Assembly: GCA_039619475.1 (NCBI GenBank)
Contig: CM077115.1
Coordinates: 501,911,352-501,975,351, forward strand
Reading direction: 5' to 3'
DNA from: Icerya purchasi
Lineage: Eukaryota; Arthropoda; Insecta; Hemiptera; Monophlebidae
Length of the DNA: 64,000 nucleotides
Part shown: positions 48,439 to 59,380 of the stretch, in pieces
Numbering within the stretch: the first letter of the stretch is position 1
Layout: the number at the start of each line of letters is the position of its first letter
Notes under the pieces: generated by a model
Told to the model about the DNA's origin: nothing
Database searches by the model: none
Seen by the model: only the letters and a program-made list of their open reading frames with translations
Made by a program: the position numbers and the translations under genes

Positions 48439-49640
48439 CAGGGGTGGTTCGTCCTAGGGAGCTCAAGGGCGCGAGCTTCCCTGTGTGAGTTTTCAAAAAA
48501 TACATATTATTTAGTTACTTCAAGAAAAAAAATCAGTGTTATAGAGTAGAATTTTTAATTTTAAAATAATTTTTTTTGCAAGAGTGTATTTTAAAAATAA
48601 TTGCAAAATCCGTATTTTGCACAATTTGTTAAACGAACAGCTGAAACATCTGCTAACAGTTATCGGGTTCATGCTTACTGCGCTGGAACTGTACGACCTA
48701 CTCGTAGTGTAGTATACCGTCAAGGTTGTTAACGGCTGATTTTTTGGTCACATGATATTAGCAACCAATAATATAGTACGTGGGCTCAGAATATTTGAGT
48801 CTCCAAAACGCATATAAAATACATACGAAAAACGAATAAAGTCGAAGTTTCCCGAGCGTAACTTAAAGGCGTCTGTGGGCTCTCGATAAATGAGCCCTTG
48901 TCAATTTTACAAGTAATTATAGCCGGTTTTAACAATAGATCCGCTTCGCGCATCGCGTTGTCCGTTTACCCGGTGAAGCACACTGTTTTAATTTGTTGTT
49001 TTTTTGTTCTACTTTTATCCTTGTTTCTCTTCTTTAAATAATACATTTTGCGATATAGGTTTTGTTACTTTTGAATGCAAGCACTGCTTTTTGTCGACAC
49101 TTGTTTTAGTGATTTTTCAAACGTTTAATATTTTAGAAACTGAATTAGATAAGTTAATTTGGAGACTAACCTTTTAAGCTTATTGCTCGAATTTACGATG
49201 GAGCAAATGTAATGAGCGGTTCTACAAATGGCGTATTGGCGAAGATAAAACAAAAATATAAATACTGTCATTTTATTCATTGTTATGCGCACCAGTTGAA
49301 TTTAATTATGCAAAAAACAACAAGCCAGGATTCTAAAATTAAAATCTTTTTTTCAAATTTGTCCGCTATAGCAAGCTTTTTTTCAAATTCTGCTCATAGA
49401 TATGATGTACTGCAAGAAATTGTAAATCGAAAATTACCTAGAACAGTACCTACACATTGGAACTATAATATGAGTACAGTGTTTCGAAAATCGAGAAAAA
49501 TTAATAGAATATTTCGAAGAACTAGAAGAAAAATCTAATAAAAATATTACATGCAAGGAAACGTATAGTTTACGAAGAACCTTAGAAGACCCGAATTTTA
49601 TATTCCGGCTTACCTTATTCCATAAAATTATGCCACATGT

Positions 49641-49671
<31 letters not shown>

Positions 49672-49946
49672 GGGCACGTCAACAGTGAAACTTACCCAAC
49701 GCAAAAGATTGTACATTATGTAAGGAAAAGATTAGAAAATATTATTTAATAAATTTCAATTTAAATACAAAATGCATTCACATATTTTTTTAATTAAATT
49801 AGAACTTGAATGCATTAAACCAGTTTTATTTAGTTTAAAATGTGGATAAAAAAGCAAAGTAAGTTTATGTCATTACACTTTTTAAATTATTGTAATTTTA
49901 CATCAGACCCCCCCCCCCCAGATTTACTTGTCACGAGCAGCCACTG
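48439..49946 (+). mobile_element. Nested, internally deleted hAT element, 1508 bp
   Basis: The left end is CAGGGGTGGTTCGTCC. The right end read in reverse is CAGTGGCTGCTCGTGAC, followed inward by a run of ten G. The flanks are CGGTAGAT (48431-48438) and CGTAAGAT (49947-49954), an 8-bp duplication with two mismatches. It interrupts the outer transposase remnant, whose similarity resumes after 49955. The interior carries one fragment of a different hAT transposase plus non-coding sequence and a 33-T run (about 49640-49671). Confidence 0.65.
49170..49640 (+). pseudogene. hAT transposase fragment in the nested element
   Basis: The frame reads LIARIYDGANVMSGSTNGV, then IHCYAHQLNLIM (the conserved C-x-H-x-LNL block that follows the second catalytic Asp) and TVPTHWNYNMSTV. 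It then shifts by one base near 49475 and continues FENREKLIEYFEELEEKSN to FRLTLFHKIMPHV, where a T run ends it. Both the N-terminus and the dimerisation domain are absent. It is closest to ZMYM1-like hAT transposases but is not a copy of the surrounding one. Confidence 0.7.
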
Positions 49947-51864
49947 CGTAAGATCGAAGAGCATACGGCTGTAGAACAGTTTACACAAATGATTCCTGTA
50001 ATACGCGCAACGCTTGAGGCACTGTAAGAAGTTACGTGTAAGGTTTTCGCCGCTCAAGCATACCGACTGTAAACCGTCATAGAAAATAGCAAATTTGTTG
50101 TGTCGTTAGTTATATTGAAAACGATTTTCTCATATACAACAAGCCTAAACAAAGTAATGAAAAAATTTAATATCGATTTGACCGACACTTGCTGGTATAC
50201 AAAAAGTATAAAGTCGATATTACAAAATATTTGGAATGAAAGTCAATTCTCAGTCCTTTTCGAGCTGGTAAGGCAGATGGGTTCAAATGACAGTTGTTTC
50301 AAAAATGAACAGAAAGAAAACCCATCGTAGTAATGTACCGAGAGAAACTGCCGAAATATATTTTACCCCTTTGTTGACCATGCCATTACAGAACTCGATG
50401 TCCGCTTTAAACCATATGAAGAAACGATCAAAGGGATTCAAATGTTTCTACCCGAAAAGTCGACTAATGACTCTAGTACACAAGAAAAACTTAAAAAAAC
50501 AGTACAAACATTTCTTGGTGAAAATGAAGGCACTATATTTTTAAGTGAATATGGAAATCTGCTACGTGAAAACCGACCACTACAGTAGAAGCTATTGATC
50601 ATTAGGATGAAAAGTTTTTTCCTTTGATAAAAAAGGTTTTTATTATATTAGCCACACTTCCAGTAACCACTGCCACCCCAGAAAGATGTTTCTCCAATTA
50701 AGAACCTATATTAGGAATCGAATGGGTGACGAAAAAACATTGGTCTTACCCTTATGAGTATTCACCTTGACCCGGCGGTAAAATTAGATTCTAAAAAAAT
50801 TGTAAATAAATTAGCAATAAGACGTAAACGACTGAATTTAAAATTTAAAATTACATTCTTAATATATTATTATAGAAGATTAAAAACCGCTGTTCGCGAA
50901 TTATCAAAAAATTAGGCACGTTGGCGCCAGAGATGGTGAATACACATTAGAAGACGACTTCCAAAACCAATAAACTAAACACCAGAAAAATGCTAGAGAC
51001 CACAGAACTTCATCTCCCACAACCAAAACAAATCAGGTCACTCCAGTCATTTAAACTTTAGTAATTGCTGAATGCCGTAATAACCAATGCAGTTACACAC
51101 GGCTCATGGTAAGGAGAAAAAAAAAAAATATATTGTATAAAAATATAAGCAAAGAATGAAATAATATGTTATTATTTCATATAATAAATAATAATATAAT
51201 ATAATAACATAGAACGACCTACTATTTTATTTTGTTTAAAAAAATTTATGAAAATTTCAGATTTGACCCCCCCCCCCCCCCCCCCACCCCATTGAAAAGC
51301 TATATATACGTCCGTGATCATGTCTCATCTTATTTTACCAGAGTTTAAATGAATGATATACGAACACAAACATTAACGTGTCCATGCTTTTTTTATCATT
51401 TTTATTTATAAGGGACTATTGTTTTGTGTTTTTTTTTTTCATTGCTATTAGAGTCGGATAATCGGGAGTTTACTGTATCTTGTTTTAAAATTTCTTTTAT
51501 TTTGTCCTATATAAATTTTATTACAACTGTTACGTTTTAATAAATATGTACCAGGTTTTTCAAATTTACTTTCATAATTATTATTCTCTCAGTTTAGTGA
51601 TATTAATTTGTTAAATAATTTATTGCTTGCATGGGCGTCACCAGTGGGCGGCAGGGGGGGGGCGTCTGCCCCCCTGGAGCCTCGAAACTTTTTAATCAAC
51701 TAGCCATGATGAGTATTAATAGGCACGTAATCATGAACAATTTGCCAGAAACCCACGAAAATTATGTTTTAATTAAGATTTTATTCTTCTTCTTCTTCTT
51801 TTTGATTTGTAACCGTGCCGTATCCTGCTACTTGGACCAGAGGCACGGAAGGAAAGGTATTATA

Positions 51865-54800
51865 TTAGATTAAAGGTAGGATGTTTGTATTATTGAGGAA
51901 GAGGAGGAGTTTAGTTTCGGCGGAGAAGGTGCGCCGCAGTATGTTAGGAAGATTATTAGGAAGGTCAACGAGTTGGCGTTGGAAAGTATAAGTTGTGCAG
52001 GAAGTTAGGATGCGGGCGATGGTAAGGGGAGTATTACATGCAGGACAGGTCGGTCGTTCTTCTTTTGCAAACAGGAACTGATGCGTAAGACGTGTATGTC
52101 TGGACCGATCGCGGCAGAGGACTACCTCATTCCGCCTGGACGTCGACATTACTGGATCTGTGACGCTGGAGTCGTAGTGAGGAAGAATAGCGAATCGTTC
52201 CGTTGCGTTTGTCTTTAGCTTACTCCGAATATGAATCAGGATATCTTTACTCGGCGTTGATATGAGTGGAATTGGTGTTATATTACATGATTCTGCTGCC
52301 GCTGTGTCAGCCTCGTCATTAGCTCCAAGATTGCTGTGCCATGGTATCCATGCGAGTACAATTTGGCCCGAATAAGTAAGCGCTTTTTCCGATATAGTTT
52401 TCGCGAAGGGATGTTGATGTTCGTGTCTGTTCTGTATACATCTGATGGAACTAAGGGAAACTGTGCAAATTAGTATATCATGCTTTAACTCCGATTTTGC
52501 AGCATCAATTGCGCAAGAAATTGCATATAGCTCTGTCGACAGCACGGAGAACGTTGATGGAAGTGGACATCGAATTGTCCCATGTTTATAAACGACGGCA
52601 CAACCACAGGAATTTCCTTTTTTTGCTCCATCCGTGTATAGTATTTCATGACCATTATACATATTCAGAAGATTCTGGAACGAGTCCTGAATAGTGAATT
52701 GTGGTGATGAGCGAAGATTTAGGAGAGATATGTCGCATATTATGGGAATGGATATCGAAGAGGGAGTAGATAGTTGGCTAGTTTTGCAGAGAGGAGGCAG
52801 GTTAATGTCAAGGTTTTGGAAGATATTTGTAATCTTGTTGTGAAAGAATAAATTTGAATAAGGAATAGATTGGTAGTTGTGATAAAACATTGTAGAGTCA
52901 GGCAGATCAGGAGTTATGAGTGAGTGAATGTGGAATTTAAGAAGGATGTAAGAATAATGAAGATCAGCGGGAAGCTCTCCAGAGTCGTAAAGAAGATGGT
53001 TTATTGGTGTTGATCTCAATGCACTAAGTGCAAGGCGTAAGGCTGTATGGCGGACTGAGTTTAATCGATTCAAAGTTGTTGGTGTAGCAGACGTGTAAGC
53101 AGGAAAACTGTAGTCACATTTTGATTTTATCAAGGCTCTGTATATTCTGAGAAGAGAAATTTTGTCCGCACCATAGGTAGTATGTGACAACTTTTTCATC
53201 AGATTTAGCCTTTTCGTGCAAGCAGCTCTGAGATAATTTATATGATCCATCCATGACAGCCTTCTGTCGAAAATCAGGCCAAGGTATGTAATCCGAGGAG
53301 CAGTTTCTATGGCCTCTGAACCTAAAGTAATAGCCATTTGCTGCCGACAATGATGAATTCTACAGAAGTGCACCGCTTTAGTTTTAGTAGGTGAGAAGGA
53401 AAGACCACTGTTTGTGGACCATTCAGTAAGCTTCTGTGTAGCTTCCTGGAGCATAGTCTCGCCAAGTTTATGATCATGACAACGGACGAAAATCATCAGG
53501 TCATCTGCAAATAGTACACTTTGGATCATTGGATTTATCTCCGCCATCATCGAATTTATAGCAATAATGAAGAGCGTCGGGCTTAAGACTGAACCCTGTG
53601 GTACACCATTTTTTAATTCAAGAGATTTTGAGCTGACGTCGCCAAGAGTCACCTGGAACCGACGTTGATCCAAAAATCCCCTAATGAATGCTAATAATCG
53701 ACCATCGATATTCCATTGGTGTAACTGTTCGAGGATCTTGTGATGTACTACCGTGTCAAAAGCCTTGGTGAAGTCGAAGAAGATGGCGAGCAGGTGTTGG
53801 TGGCTGGAGAAGGATTCCAAAATGTTTCTCTGTAGGTAACAAAGAAGATCAGTTGTAGATCGGTGAGAGCGAAATCCACACTGTTTATTTGATAGTAGTT
53901 TTCTATTATTCAATATCCATTGAAGACGACGGTTGACTATTTTTTCCATGACCTTGCCAAGCACAGACGTAAGAGCAATGGGTCTGTAACTGTCCAGTTC
54001 CATTGGATTTTTGTTCTCTTTTAGAATTGGTATGACCTCTGCCAAGCGCCAGGAAGTGGGAAAAGAACCGGATATCCAGATCTGATTAAATATATTTAAC
54101 AGATCAGAGTTAATACTTTGTGAGGCGTATTTGAGCATATTGGTATGAAACTTATCATATCCCGCTGCAGAGGGATTTATCGTGCGAATGGCTAGATTAA
54201 GTTCTTCAAGCGTTAGTAATTTATTGAACTCTTGATGTGAGTCGGCCTCTATTGTTGCGGCCAAAGAAGAAGGAGATTTAGGGGAAGCACGATTTGAATC
54301 TAACGAAAAGTGATTAGCGAAGGCTGTTGAAATGTTTTCCGGTTCACTGATTTTTATGTTATTAGCGATAATATGGATGGTAAATGGTGAGTGTTGTTTT
54401 GCTCCATCGAGTTGATCTTGTTCCATATGATTGAGGGATGGTGTATTAAATGTAATCGTGGATGTAAATTTCTGCCAGGAGTCTTTTTTTGCTTGTTTTA
54501 GTATAAATCTAGCTTTGGCATGAAGTTTACGGTATGTGACATGGTGTTCCTGAGTGGGTTGTGCTTTTAGTTTCTTAAGGGCCTTTCGTCTATTCTTGAT
54601 AGCGGCTGAGCAGCTTTCTGTCCACCATGGCACGCATTTACGCCCTAACCGGCTTCGAGAGCTCTGAGTAGTGCACTGATTTGCAAGTTCAACCAGCTGG
54701 ACGGTAAAGGTTTGTATATTAGATGCATACTCTGCTGGACCGACATTAGTGCAGAGGTGTGCATATTTATCCCAATTTGTTTTCCGGTAGTTTCGGTCGA

Positions 54801-55485
54801 ATCTGTTTTTGTTTATTGGTCTTAGGTGTTTTATTAAACCTGTTATTATGATTGGTAGATGATCACTTCCAGCTAAATCAGTGTGGTAATAAACATGTGT
54901 AGAGTTAGCTAATGATGGTGATACAAGTACTAGATCCAGTGTGGACCATGTTTTGTAGCTGAAATTATAATGTGTGGGTTCGGTATTCAGTAGGATAAGA
55001 TTAAATTCATCAATGATTTCTTCTAGTAGTTTACCTCTTGCATTAGCATATCTTCCGCCCCACAGTGGACTGTGGGCATTGAAGTCACCAACTAGAAGTA
55101 TAGGTGTAGGTAGTTTTTTAATAAGTTGACGTAATTCAATCTGATCTATATTTTCAGTGAGGTATATACAGCAGATAGTAACTTCACATCTAAGATGAGC
55201 ACAGATGACTAAAATTTGCAAATTAGTTTGCAAATGAAGCTGTTGAAAGATAGTGTTGTTTTTAATTGCCATGATAACACCGCCGTGAGCGACTCTGTTA
55301 TTAATTGTGGTGTTATATAATAAGGAATAAGAAGATAGAGAGACTTTTTGATTGGTTTGAAGGTGAACTTCTTGAAGACATATTATGGACGGATTGTAAG
55401 ATTGCAGTAGTAGTTGGAGATCTTGGTGGTGTGTGTAGTAACCGTTGCAATTCCAAGAAATAATATCGGATTGCTGAATCATCAT
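51865..55485 (-). CDS. LINE ORF2: endonuclease, reverse transcriptase, RNase H
   Basis: This is an intact 1206-residue frame starting MMIQQSDIISWNCNG, 3 nt after the ORF1 stop. Residues 1-215 are the APE-like endonuclease: WNCNG, LQEVH, VGDFNAHSPLWG, SDHLPI. Residues about 470-720 are the reverse transcriptase: SYRPIALTSVLGKVMEKI, FFDFTKAFDTV, NGVPQGSVLSP, and the catalytic FADD. Residues about 925-1070 are RNase H: LYTDGAKKG (Asp), STELYAI (Glu), WIPWHSNLGANDEAD (Asp). Where the family has Asp in D-S-L-S-S, this copy has Val (TVSLSS), so RNase H is probably inactive. A Cys-rich C-terminus (CPACN..HxxTSC-like) follows. The protein would nick target DNA and copy its own RNA in the nucleus. Confidence 0.93.
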   Translation of the reverse strand: MMIQQSDIISWNCNGYYTHHQDLQLLLQSYNPSIICLQEVHLQTNQKVSLSSYSLLYNTTINNRVAHGGVIMAIKNNTIFQQLHLQTNLQILVICAHLRCEVTICCIYLTENIDQIELRQLIKKLPTPILLVGDFNAHSPLWGGRYANARGKLLEEIIDEFNLILLNTEPTHYNFSYKTWSTLDLVLVSPSLANSTHVYYHTDLAGSDHLPIIITGLIKHLRPINKNRFDRNYRKTNWDKYAHLCTNVGPAEYASNIQTFTVQLVELANQCTTQSSRSRLGRKCVPWWTESCSAAIKNRRKALKKLKAQPTQEHHVTYRKLHAKARFILKQAKKDSWQKFTSTITFNTPSLNHMEQDQLDGAKQHSPFTIHIIANNIKISEPENISTAFANHFSLDSNRASPKSPSSLAATIEADSHQEFNKLLTLEELNLAIRTINPSAAGYDKFHTNMLKYASQSINSDLLNIFNQIWISGSFPTSWRLAEVIPILKENKNPMELDSYRPIALTSVLGKVMEKIVNRRLQWILNNRKLLSNKQCGFRSHRSTTDLLCYLQRNILESFSSHQHLLAIFFDFTKAFDTVVHHKILEQLHQWNIDGRLLAFIRGFLDQRRFQVTLGDVSSKSLELKNGVPQGSVLSPTLFIIAINSMMAEINPMIQSVLFADDLMIFVRCHDHKLGETMLQEATQKLTEWSTNSGLSFSPTKTKAVHFCRIHHCRQQMAITLGSEAIETAPRITYLGLIFDRRLSWMDHINYLRAACTKRLNLMKKLSHTTYGADKISLLRIYRALIKSKCDYSFPAYTSATPTTLNRLNSVRHTALRLALSALRSTPINHLLYDSGELPADLHYSYILLKFHIHSLITPDLPDSTMFYHNYQSIPYSNLFFHNKITNIFQNLDINLPPLCKTSQLSTPSSISIPIICDISLLNLRSSPQFTIQDSFQNLLNMYNGHEILYTDGAKKGNSCGCAVVYKHGTIRCPLPSTFSVLSTELYAISCAIDAAKSELKHDILICTVSLSSIRCIQNRHEHQHPFAKTISEKALTYSGQIVLAWIPWHSNLGANDEADTAAAESCNITPIPLISTPSKDILIHIRSKLKTNATERFAILPHYDSSVTDPVMSTSRRNEVVLCRDRSRHTRLTHQFLFAKEERPTCPACNTPLTIARILTSCTTYTFQRQLVDLPNNLPNILRRTFSAETKLLLFLNNTNILPLI

Positions 55486-55488
55486 AGT

Positions 55489-56830
55489 TTATTTAGGAAT
55501 ACGATTAAGGTGGGTTGTTAGGCTATTTATAATTTTAGTAAATTTAATTTTAGTGCGCCTGTCTGTAATTAGTAGGTGGCACTCTTTCATTAGTGCAATC
55601 AAGCCCGTCATATCTACTGTGCATTCATTAGCTATGGCTACTGGGTCGCTTCGTGGGCTTCGACACATGTCAAGGAAGAATGAAAAATTTGATAGAGAAA
55701 GTACAGCGTTTTGGTTCGTTTTGAAGTATGGTTCTAATGGCTGAAGAATTGTTTTAATTGATAAAGGTCCAGGATCTTCCAACGCAGATTCTTCATCCGA
55801 CGATGTTTGATTGGCAGATTCGGTGCTGTTTTTTTTGAGTCTTTTCTTTGATTTGGTGTTAGCCTTGGGTGCAGAAAAGTGAGCAGATGGGTTAGAGGAC
55901 GTTGAAGAAAGCGACCTTTTACTGTTATCAAGTGGTGATTTTATAACAGGACTATCGGTCCCTTGAATTATTTCATCGGGTAAGGTATTGCTTGGAAGTG
56001 ATGGAACGTCGTCTGAAACCAGTTTTGCCGGATATGGAGTAGAATTTGGAGAGGCTAAGGGGTGTGAGTGGACTTCAGGCTCCGAATAATCGGGATTTGA
56101 AATTGCTCCGCAGTTATCTGCTTTATGTCCTGAGGAGTTGCACTTAAAGCAGACAAGATCATCGGCTGATATGAAAATGCGATAACTTTTGTCATTGGTG
56201 TCTAACGTGAAGGAACTTGGTAGTTTTAATTCCTCGTAATTCGTAATATACACTTGACGACGCCAACTAAGTATGTGACTAAACTCCTCGTCTAATGGCT
56301 TGATTCTAAGTATCGAAATATTCTAGGCTAACTTCATATTTAGGCTTGATACAAGATGATGTTCCAAGACTGCATTGGTTATTATCGGAGATACGTTTGA
56401 TAATGTTATTTTGGTGGTTGGAGATTTCAATTTACGCGCTTTAAAAAGGGTGTCCATTAATTTCGAAGCCACCGTATGTCGTTATAAATGAGTGCACTAA
56501 GTACGCATTTTTTAGAAATACAATAACTCGGTTTCCACTTACTCGTGAAGCCGCTATTATATTTTTTGCCCCTTGAACTAAATTTTTCAGAGCTGCTAAG
56601 TAGTCTAATATTTTATATTCTAATATGTGATTGAAAACTATGCCTTGTTCTTCCGTGGGGTGATTAAAATTTTGGACCGGTGTTAACTTTTTTTGCTGAA
56701 GCGTAGAAGCATATGTGGCGTTATTATTAATTGAAACATTATTATTTGCTAGATGATCTTTTGATGGAATTTCTACGGGTAAGGATGACGAAGATGGAGC
56801 AGCAGTAGATGGTTTAGTGTGGTCGGCCAT
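55489..56830 (-). pseudogene. LINE ORF1 (gag-like, CCHC knuckle), one frameshift and one stop
   Basis: The start MADHTKPSTAA is at 56830; the frame is open further upstream but without similarity. The N-terminal part runs to GGFEINGHPF at 56444, where a run of five T (56443-56447 on the minus strand) is followed by TAA. The continuation KARKLKSPTTKITL lies in the +1 frame. That frame has a TAG at 56323-56325 (MKLA-stop-NISILRI) and then stays open to 55489. SWRRQVYI and a CFKCNSSGHKADNC zinc knuckle (C-x2-C-x4-H-x4-C) are typical of I-group ORF1. The Ser/Pro-rich tail ends NRIPK. ORF1 proteins bind the element RNA into particles. Both breaks could be simple decay. Confidence 0.8.
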
Positions 56831-57525
56831 GCCGACCGCGGTAGAGATAGCGTCTATACTTAGTGTTGCAGAGATAAGAAACTCGAAAAGCAAACACAAT
56901 TACCGATTTTAACTAGTTAAATTTAAAATCGAATTGAGATGTACGATATATTTTTATTGAGTATATGGTAACACCGTTAATCTGATGGGCTGCAGCTTAG
57001 TTGTTTTTCGAATAATACCAGAAAAAAAAAAAAAAAAAATTAAAATATTCTTACCGACCGGAACAGTCGTAACGAACAAAACCGATGTGATTATAGTTTA
57101 CAAAGGCCGAGGGAGTAAATGTGTACGATAACGAACATCGCTGAGGTATGTTTGAGCGTGAGCACGATTTCATCTGTTTTTTAGGCGAACGAGCGATGAA
57201 CACAGAACGCACAACCGATTACATGGTATAGAGATGAGATTTTATTCTTGTTTAATAAAATATTAAGTCTTTACAACTTATAAATTTTATTTTTCCTATA
57301 ACTCATATCCTCTTTCTATCATCTTACTCCCTCCCTGGCGGCTGGCAACTCTTCTTGCTCCCCCCCCCCGCTCATCGACTGGCGATGTCCTTGATTGCTT
57401 GTTTTGTATCCAATGTTATTTCTTAATAAGTTTAATTTGTAAAAAATCTTTACACTTTATTAGGGCCCCCCAACAAATTTTGATACAGGTCCAGGTTTAA
57501 GGCCAGCTACGCCACTGATAATATT

Positions 57526-58560
57526 ATTAATAGTTGCGTCGCCACAAACAGAAACTACTTATATATCAATGTAAATATATTGAAGTAAAAAATGATAGAT
57601 TGTATCAGGAACACTAGTTTACAGAATTTACAGATATTTGATGGAATACTTTTAAAATATTCTGGAATATCTATCGAAACTGCTACGATCAATTAATGCT
57701 TGCCTGATTTATACATAATTTCTTTAAGTCTTACATTAAGACTGAATGATAATTTGCTATCATTCTGGCTTTTCTATTTTTCTTGCCAAATATTTCTAAA
57801 GATTACTTTAATTGAAATTTATAATATTTATGATGGATTTCCTATATTAAAATTAACAACAGCTGAAGGGATTAATGTCAGATATTTGCAGTAAATTTCC
57901 TCTAACTCGAAAATTCCTTCGTATGATAATTGGTGTATGGTGTGGTGTTGTACACACAAACAAAAAAACGCAATAGGCCGCTGCAGTTGCTTTGTGGTAT
58001 AAAAAATGCGAGTAATTTGAAACTGTTAGGCAGCTACAAAAATGTCACTCCAATAGAATCGATTACCTATCAATAATGTGATTATAAGAACAAATAAAAT
58101 GGGAAAAAATAGAAAAGAATAAAAAAAATAAGAATGGTTTTTATTTTTTGATGTATACAAAGTTTCAGTTTAAATTTAATAAGTGAGAAAGTGTGCAAGT
58201 TTGTCAATAGCATGACTGTAGGATGTAATTTGTTGCAGAGGAACATAATGAGTACGATTGTTTACTTAGTACTTGTATTACTGAGCAGTACGTTCTGGGC
58301 ATTTGCAGGAGATCGGTTGTTGGCTCAGGGTTTGTCTTATAAAGAACCGTTTTCTATGGTAAGATTTCTTAGTTGCAGTAATTATGTGGAATACTGTTAT
58401 TGGCGATTAAAGTTTGTGTAAAAAGCATTGACTTTATATTTGCTGTGTCACTACAGTCCAACAATTCACTAGCAAATTCAAAAGTTGGTTTCAAATTGTC
58501 AACCAAAAATATACTATGGCATCTATTTTGATTAATACAGAAATGTTTTTTGTCATGTTC
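57526..58560. other. AT-rich DNA, no gene recognised
   Basis: Sequence between the hAT right flank and the gypsy relic. A frame at 58191-58421 with a hydrophobic start has no recognisable similarity and is probably chance. No repeat ends were found. Confidence 0.45.
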
Positions 58561-59380
58561 AAGGATGGTATACTACTCTTTGTAGGATAGTTTGAGCAGT
58601 TTAACTAAAAAAATATCTGGCATGTTGTTAACATGTTGCAATATACAAATAGAGATTGTTTTGCTTTGTGTTGCATGGGGACAGGACACAAGTATGTGAA
58701 CAAGTTGCATAACTTGTTACAATAGCCTATCTCTGAATGGCAACCTGTATGTACACCAGATAGTGCAAATCATCAAAGGCAATTGGAAGCCATTGCGGGC
58801 CTACAAGATTAATGAGCAAAATTCCAATCATTAGCAATAAAATTGGAGCAATTAATGGATGCCACAGTGGCATCAACGGTGCAAGCGATAACACCATGGC
58901 GGATCTTCATTATCGATCGCAGAAATTCACAATCCAATGTGACGTAGTCGATTCCAGTTGTTTGTTGGTACTGTGAAACGTTGGGCAGTCGGACCAATAA
59001 ATGTAGCATGTGAATATTCAACTGTTGGGACAATATCAAATATTAAGTCAATAGTTAGAACGGGTCAGTTTGTATCCAAGGTTTCAATGGAAGAATGGTA
59101 CTTAATCAATACAGGGATTAAAAATGTTCAGTTACCCCCGCAACTGCCGATGACCATGTGACATCTTCTACATTCGATCCACTAGTAGACGCAAATGGCA
59201 CGGCCTTAAAGACCTATAGAACCCAGTAGTTAATACTCCATCAGCAGCTGAAGAAGAAATTTGTGTGGAATATTGTCATTGGAAAGGTTATATTGGGAGG
59301 TGATTTTCTCAACCACTATGAACAAAAATTTATTATTTGTGTGGGCACAACAAGAATTATATATTAATCGATCTGAAACA
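58560..59380 (+). pseudogene. Ty3/gypsy-type gag C-terminus and protease-region relic
   Basis: The plus-strand frames give AGLQ...FQSLAIKLEQLMDA (about 58797-58860), then VCWYCETLGSRTNKCS (about 58957-59005). The latter is a degraded version of the CWYH-x-x-FG-x-x-A-x-x-C knuckle seen at the gag end of arthropod gypsy elements. Further on are VDANGTALKTY (about 59187) and FVWNIVIGKVILGGDFLNHY (about 59262-59321). That last piece matches the I-x-GADFL-x-HY strand at the end of the gypsy protease. Stops occur throughout. No LTRs were recognised, so only this central piece remains. Confidence 0.65.

Larger units (their letters stand above)
47206..50840 (+). pseudogene. hAT transposase (ZMYM1-like), broken and interrupted
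   Basis: Pieces in changing frames, in order: GVIVNKPFTNWKNAPENFGH (about 47458), a TTF-type zinc-finger neighbourhood; RERLKAIIETVFFCAEGRKW (about 47650); then LRSHLLTQTMHSKVMYI, ELCGNALQAHVLKRV and MADETQDI (a hAT catalytic Asp block, about 47960). Next are EDFYIEFIHIEDVSAQTLAT-type sequence and FDGAAVLSSRLRGV (about 48170). After the nested element comes SYIENDF...NKVMKKFN (about 50110). The C-terminal hAT dimerisation block is TLPVTTATPERCFSN, followed by RTYIRNRMGDEKT (50655-50745). This is the typical order for ZMYM1-like/DUF4371 hAT transposases. Many stops and frameshifts and the inserted element make it inactive. Confidence 0.75.
51789..57236 (-). mobile_element. I-like non-LTR retrotransposon (LINE), about 5.45 kb, near full length
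   Basis: A perfect 13-bp target duplication AGATTTTATTCTT is at 51776-51788 and 57237-57249. On the minus strand the order is a 5' UTR of about 400 bp (57236-56831), ORF1 (broken), ORF2 (intact, 1206 codons), and a short 3' UTR ending in a GAA microsatellite tail (51789-51801). The ORF1 CCHC knuckle, the APE endonuclease and the RNase H after the reverse transcriptase place it in the I group of LINEs. Its orientation is opposite to the hAT element it sits in. The perfect duplication and open ORF2 indicate a recent insertion. Confidence 0.88.
46618..57517 (+). mobile_element. Composite hAT transposon, 10.9 kb, carrying two nested insertions
   Basis: The left end is CAGGGGCGTAGCTACC. The right end read in reverse is CAGTGGCGTAGCTGGCC. 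A perfect 8-bp target duplication ATAATATT flanks them (46610-46617 and 57518-57525). Removing the nested hAT (48439-49946) and the LINE (51789-57236) with their duplications leaves about 3.9 kb, a normal size for an autonomous hAT. Its own transposase remnants run 47206-50840 on the plus strand. Other G/C runs near 51270 and 51640 may be further small insertions or subterminal sequence. Confidence 0.85.

Noticed and set aside
52497..53350. Small frames on both strands inside the LINE
   Set aside because: They are antisense or out-of-frame shadows of the intact ORF2.
58191..58421. Plus-strand frame with a hydrophobic N-terminal stretch, possible secreted protein
   Set aside because: Short, no exon partner, and close to a gypsy relic; the hydrophobic stretch alone is not enough.
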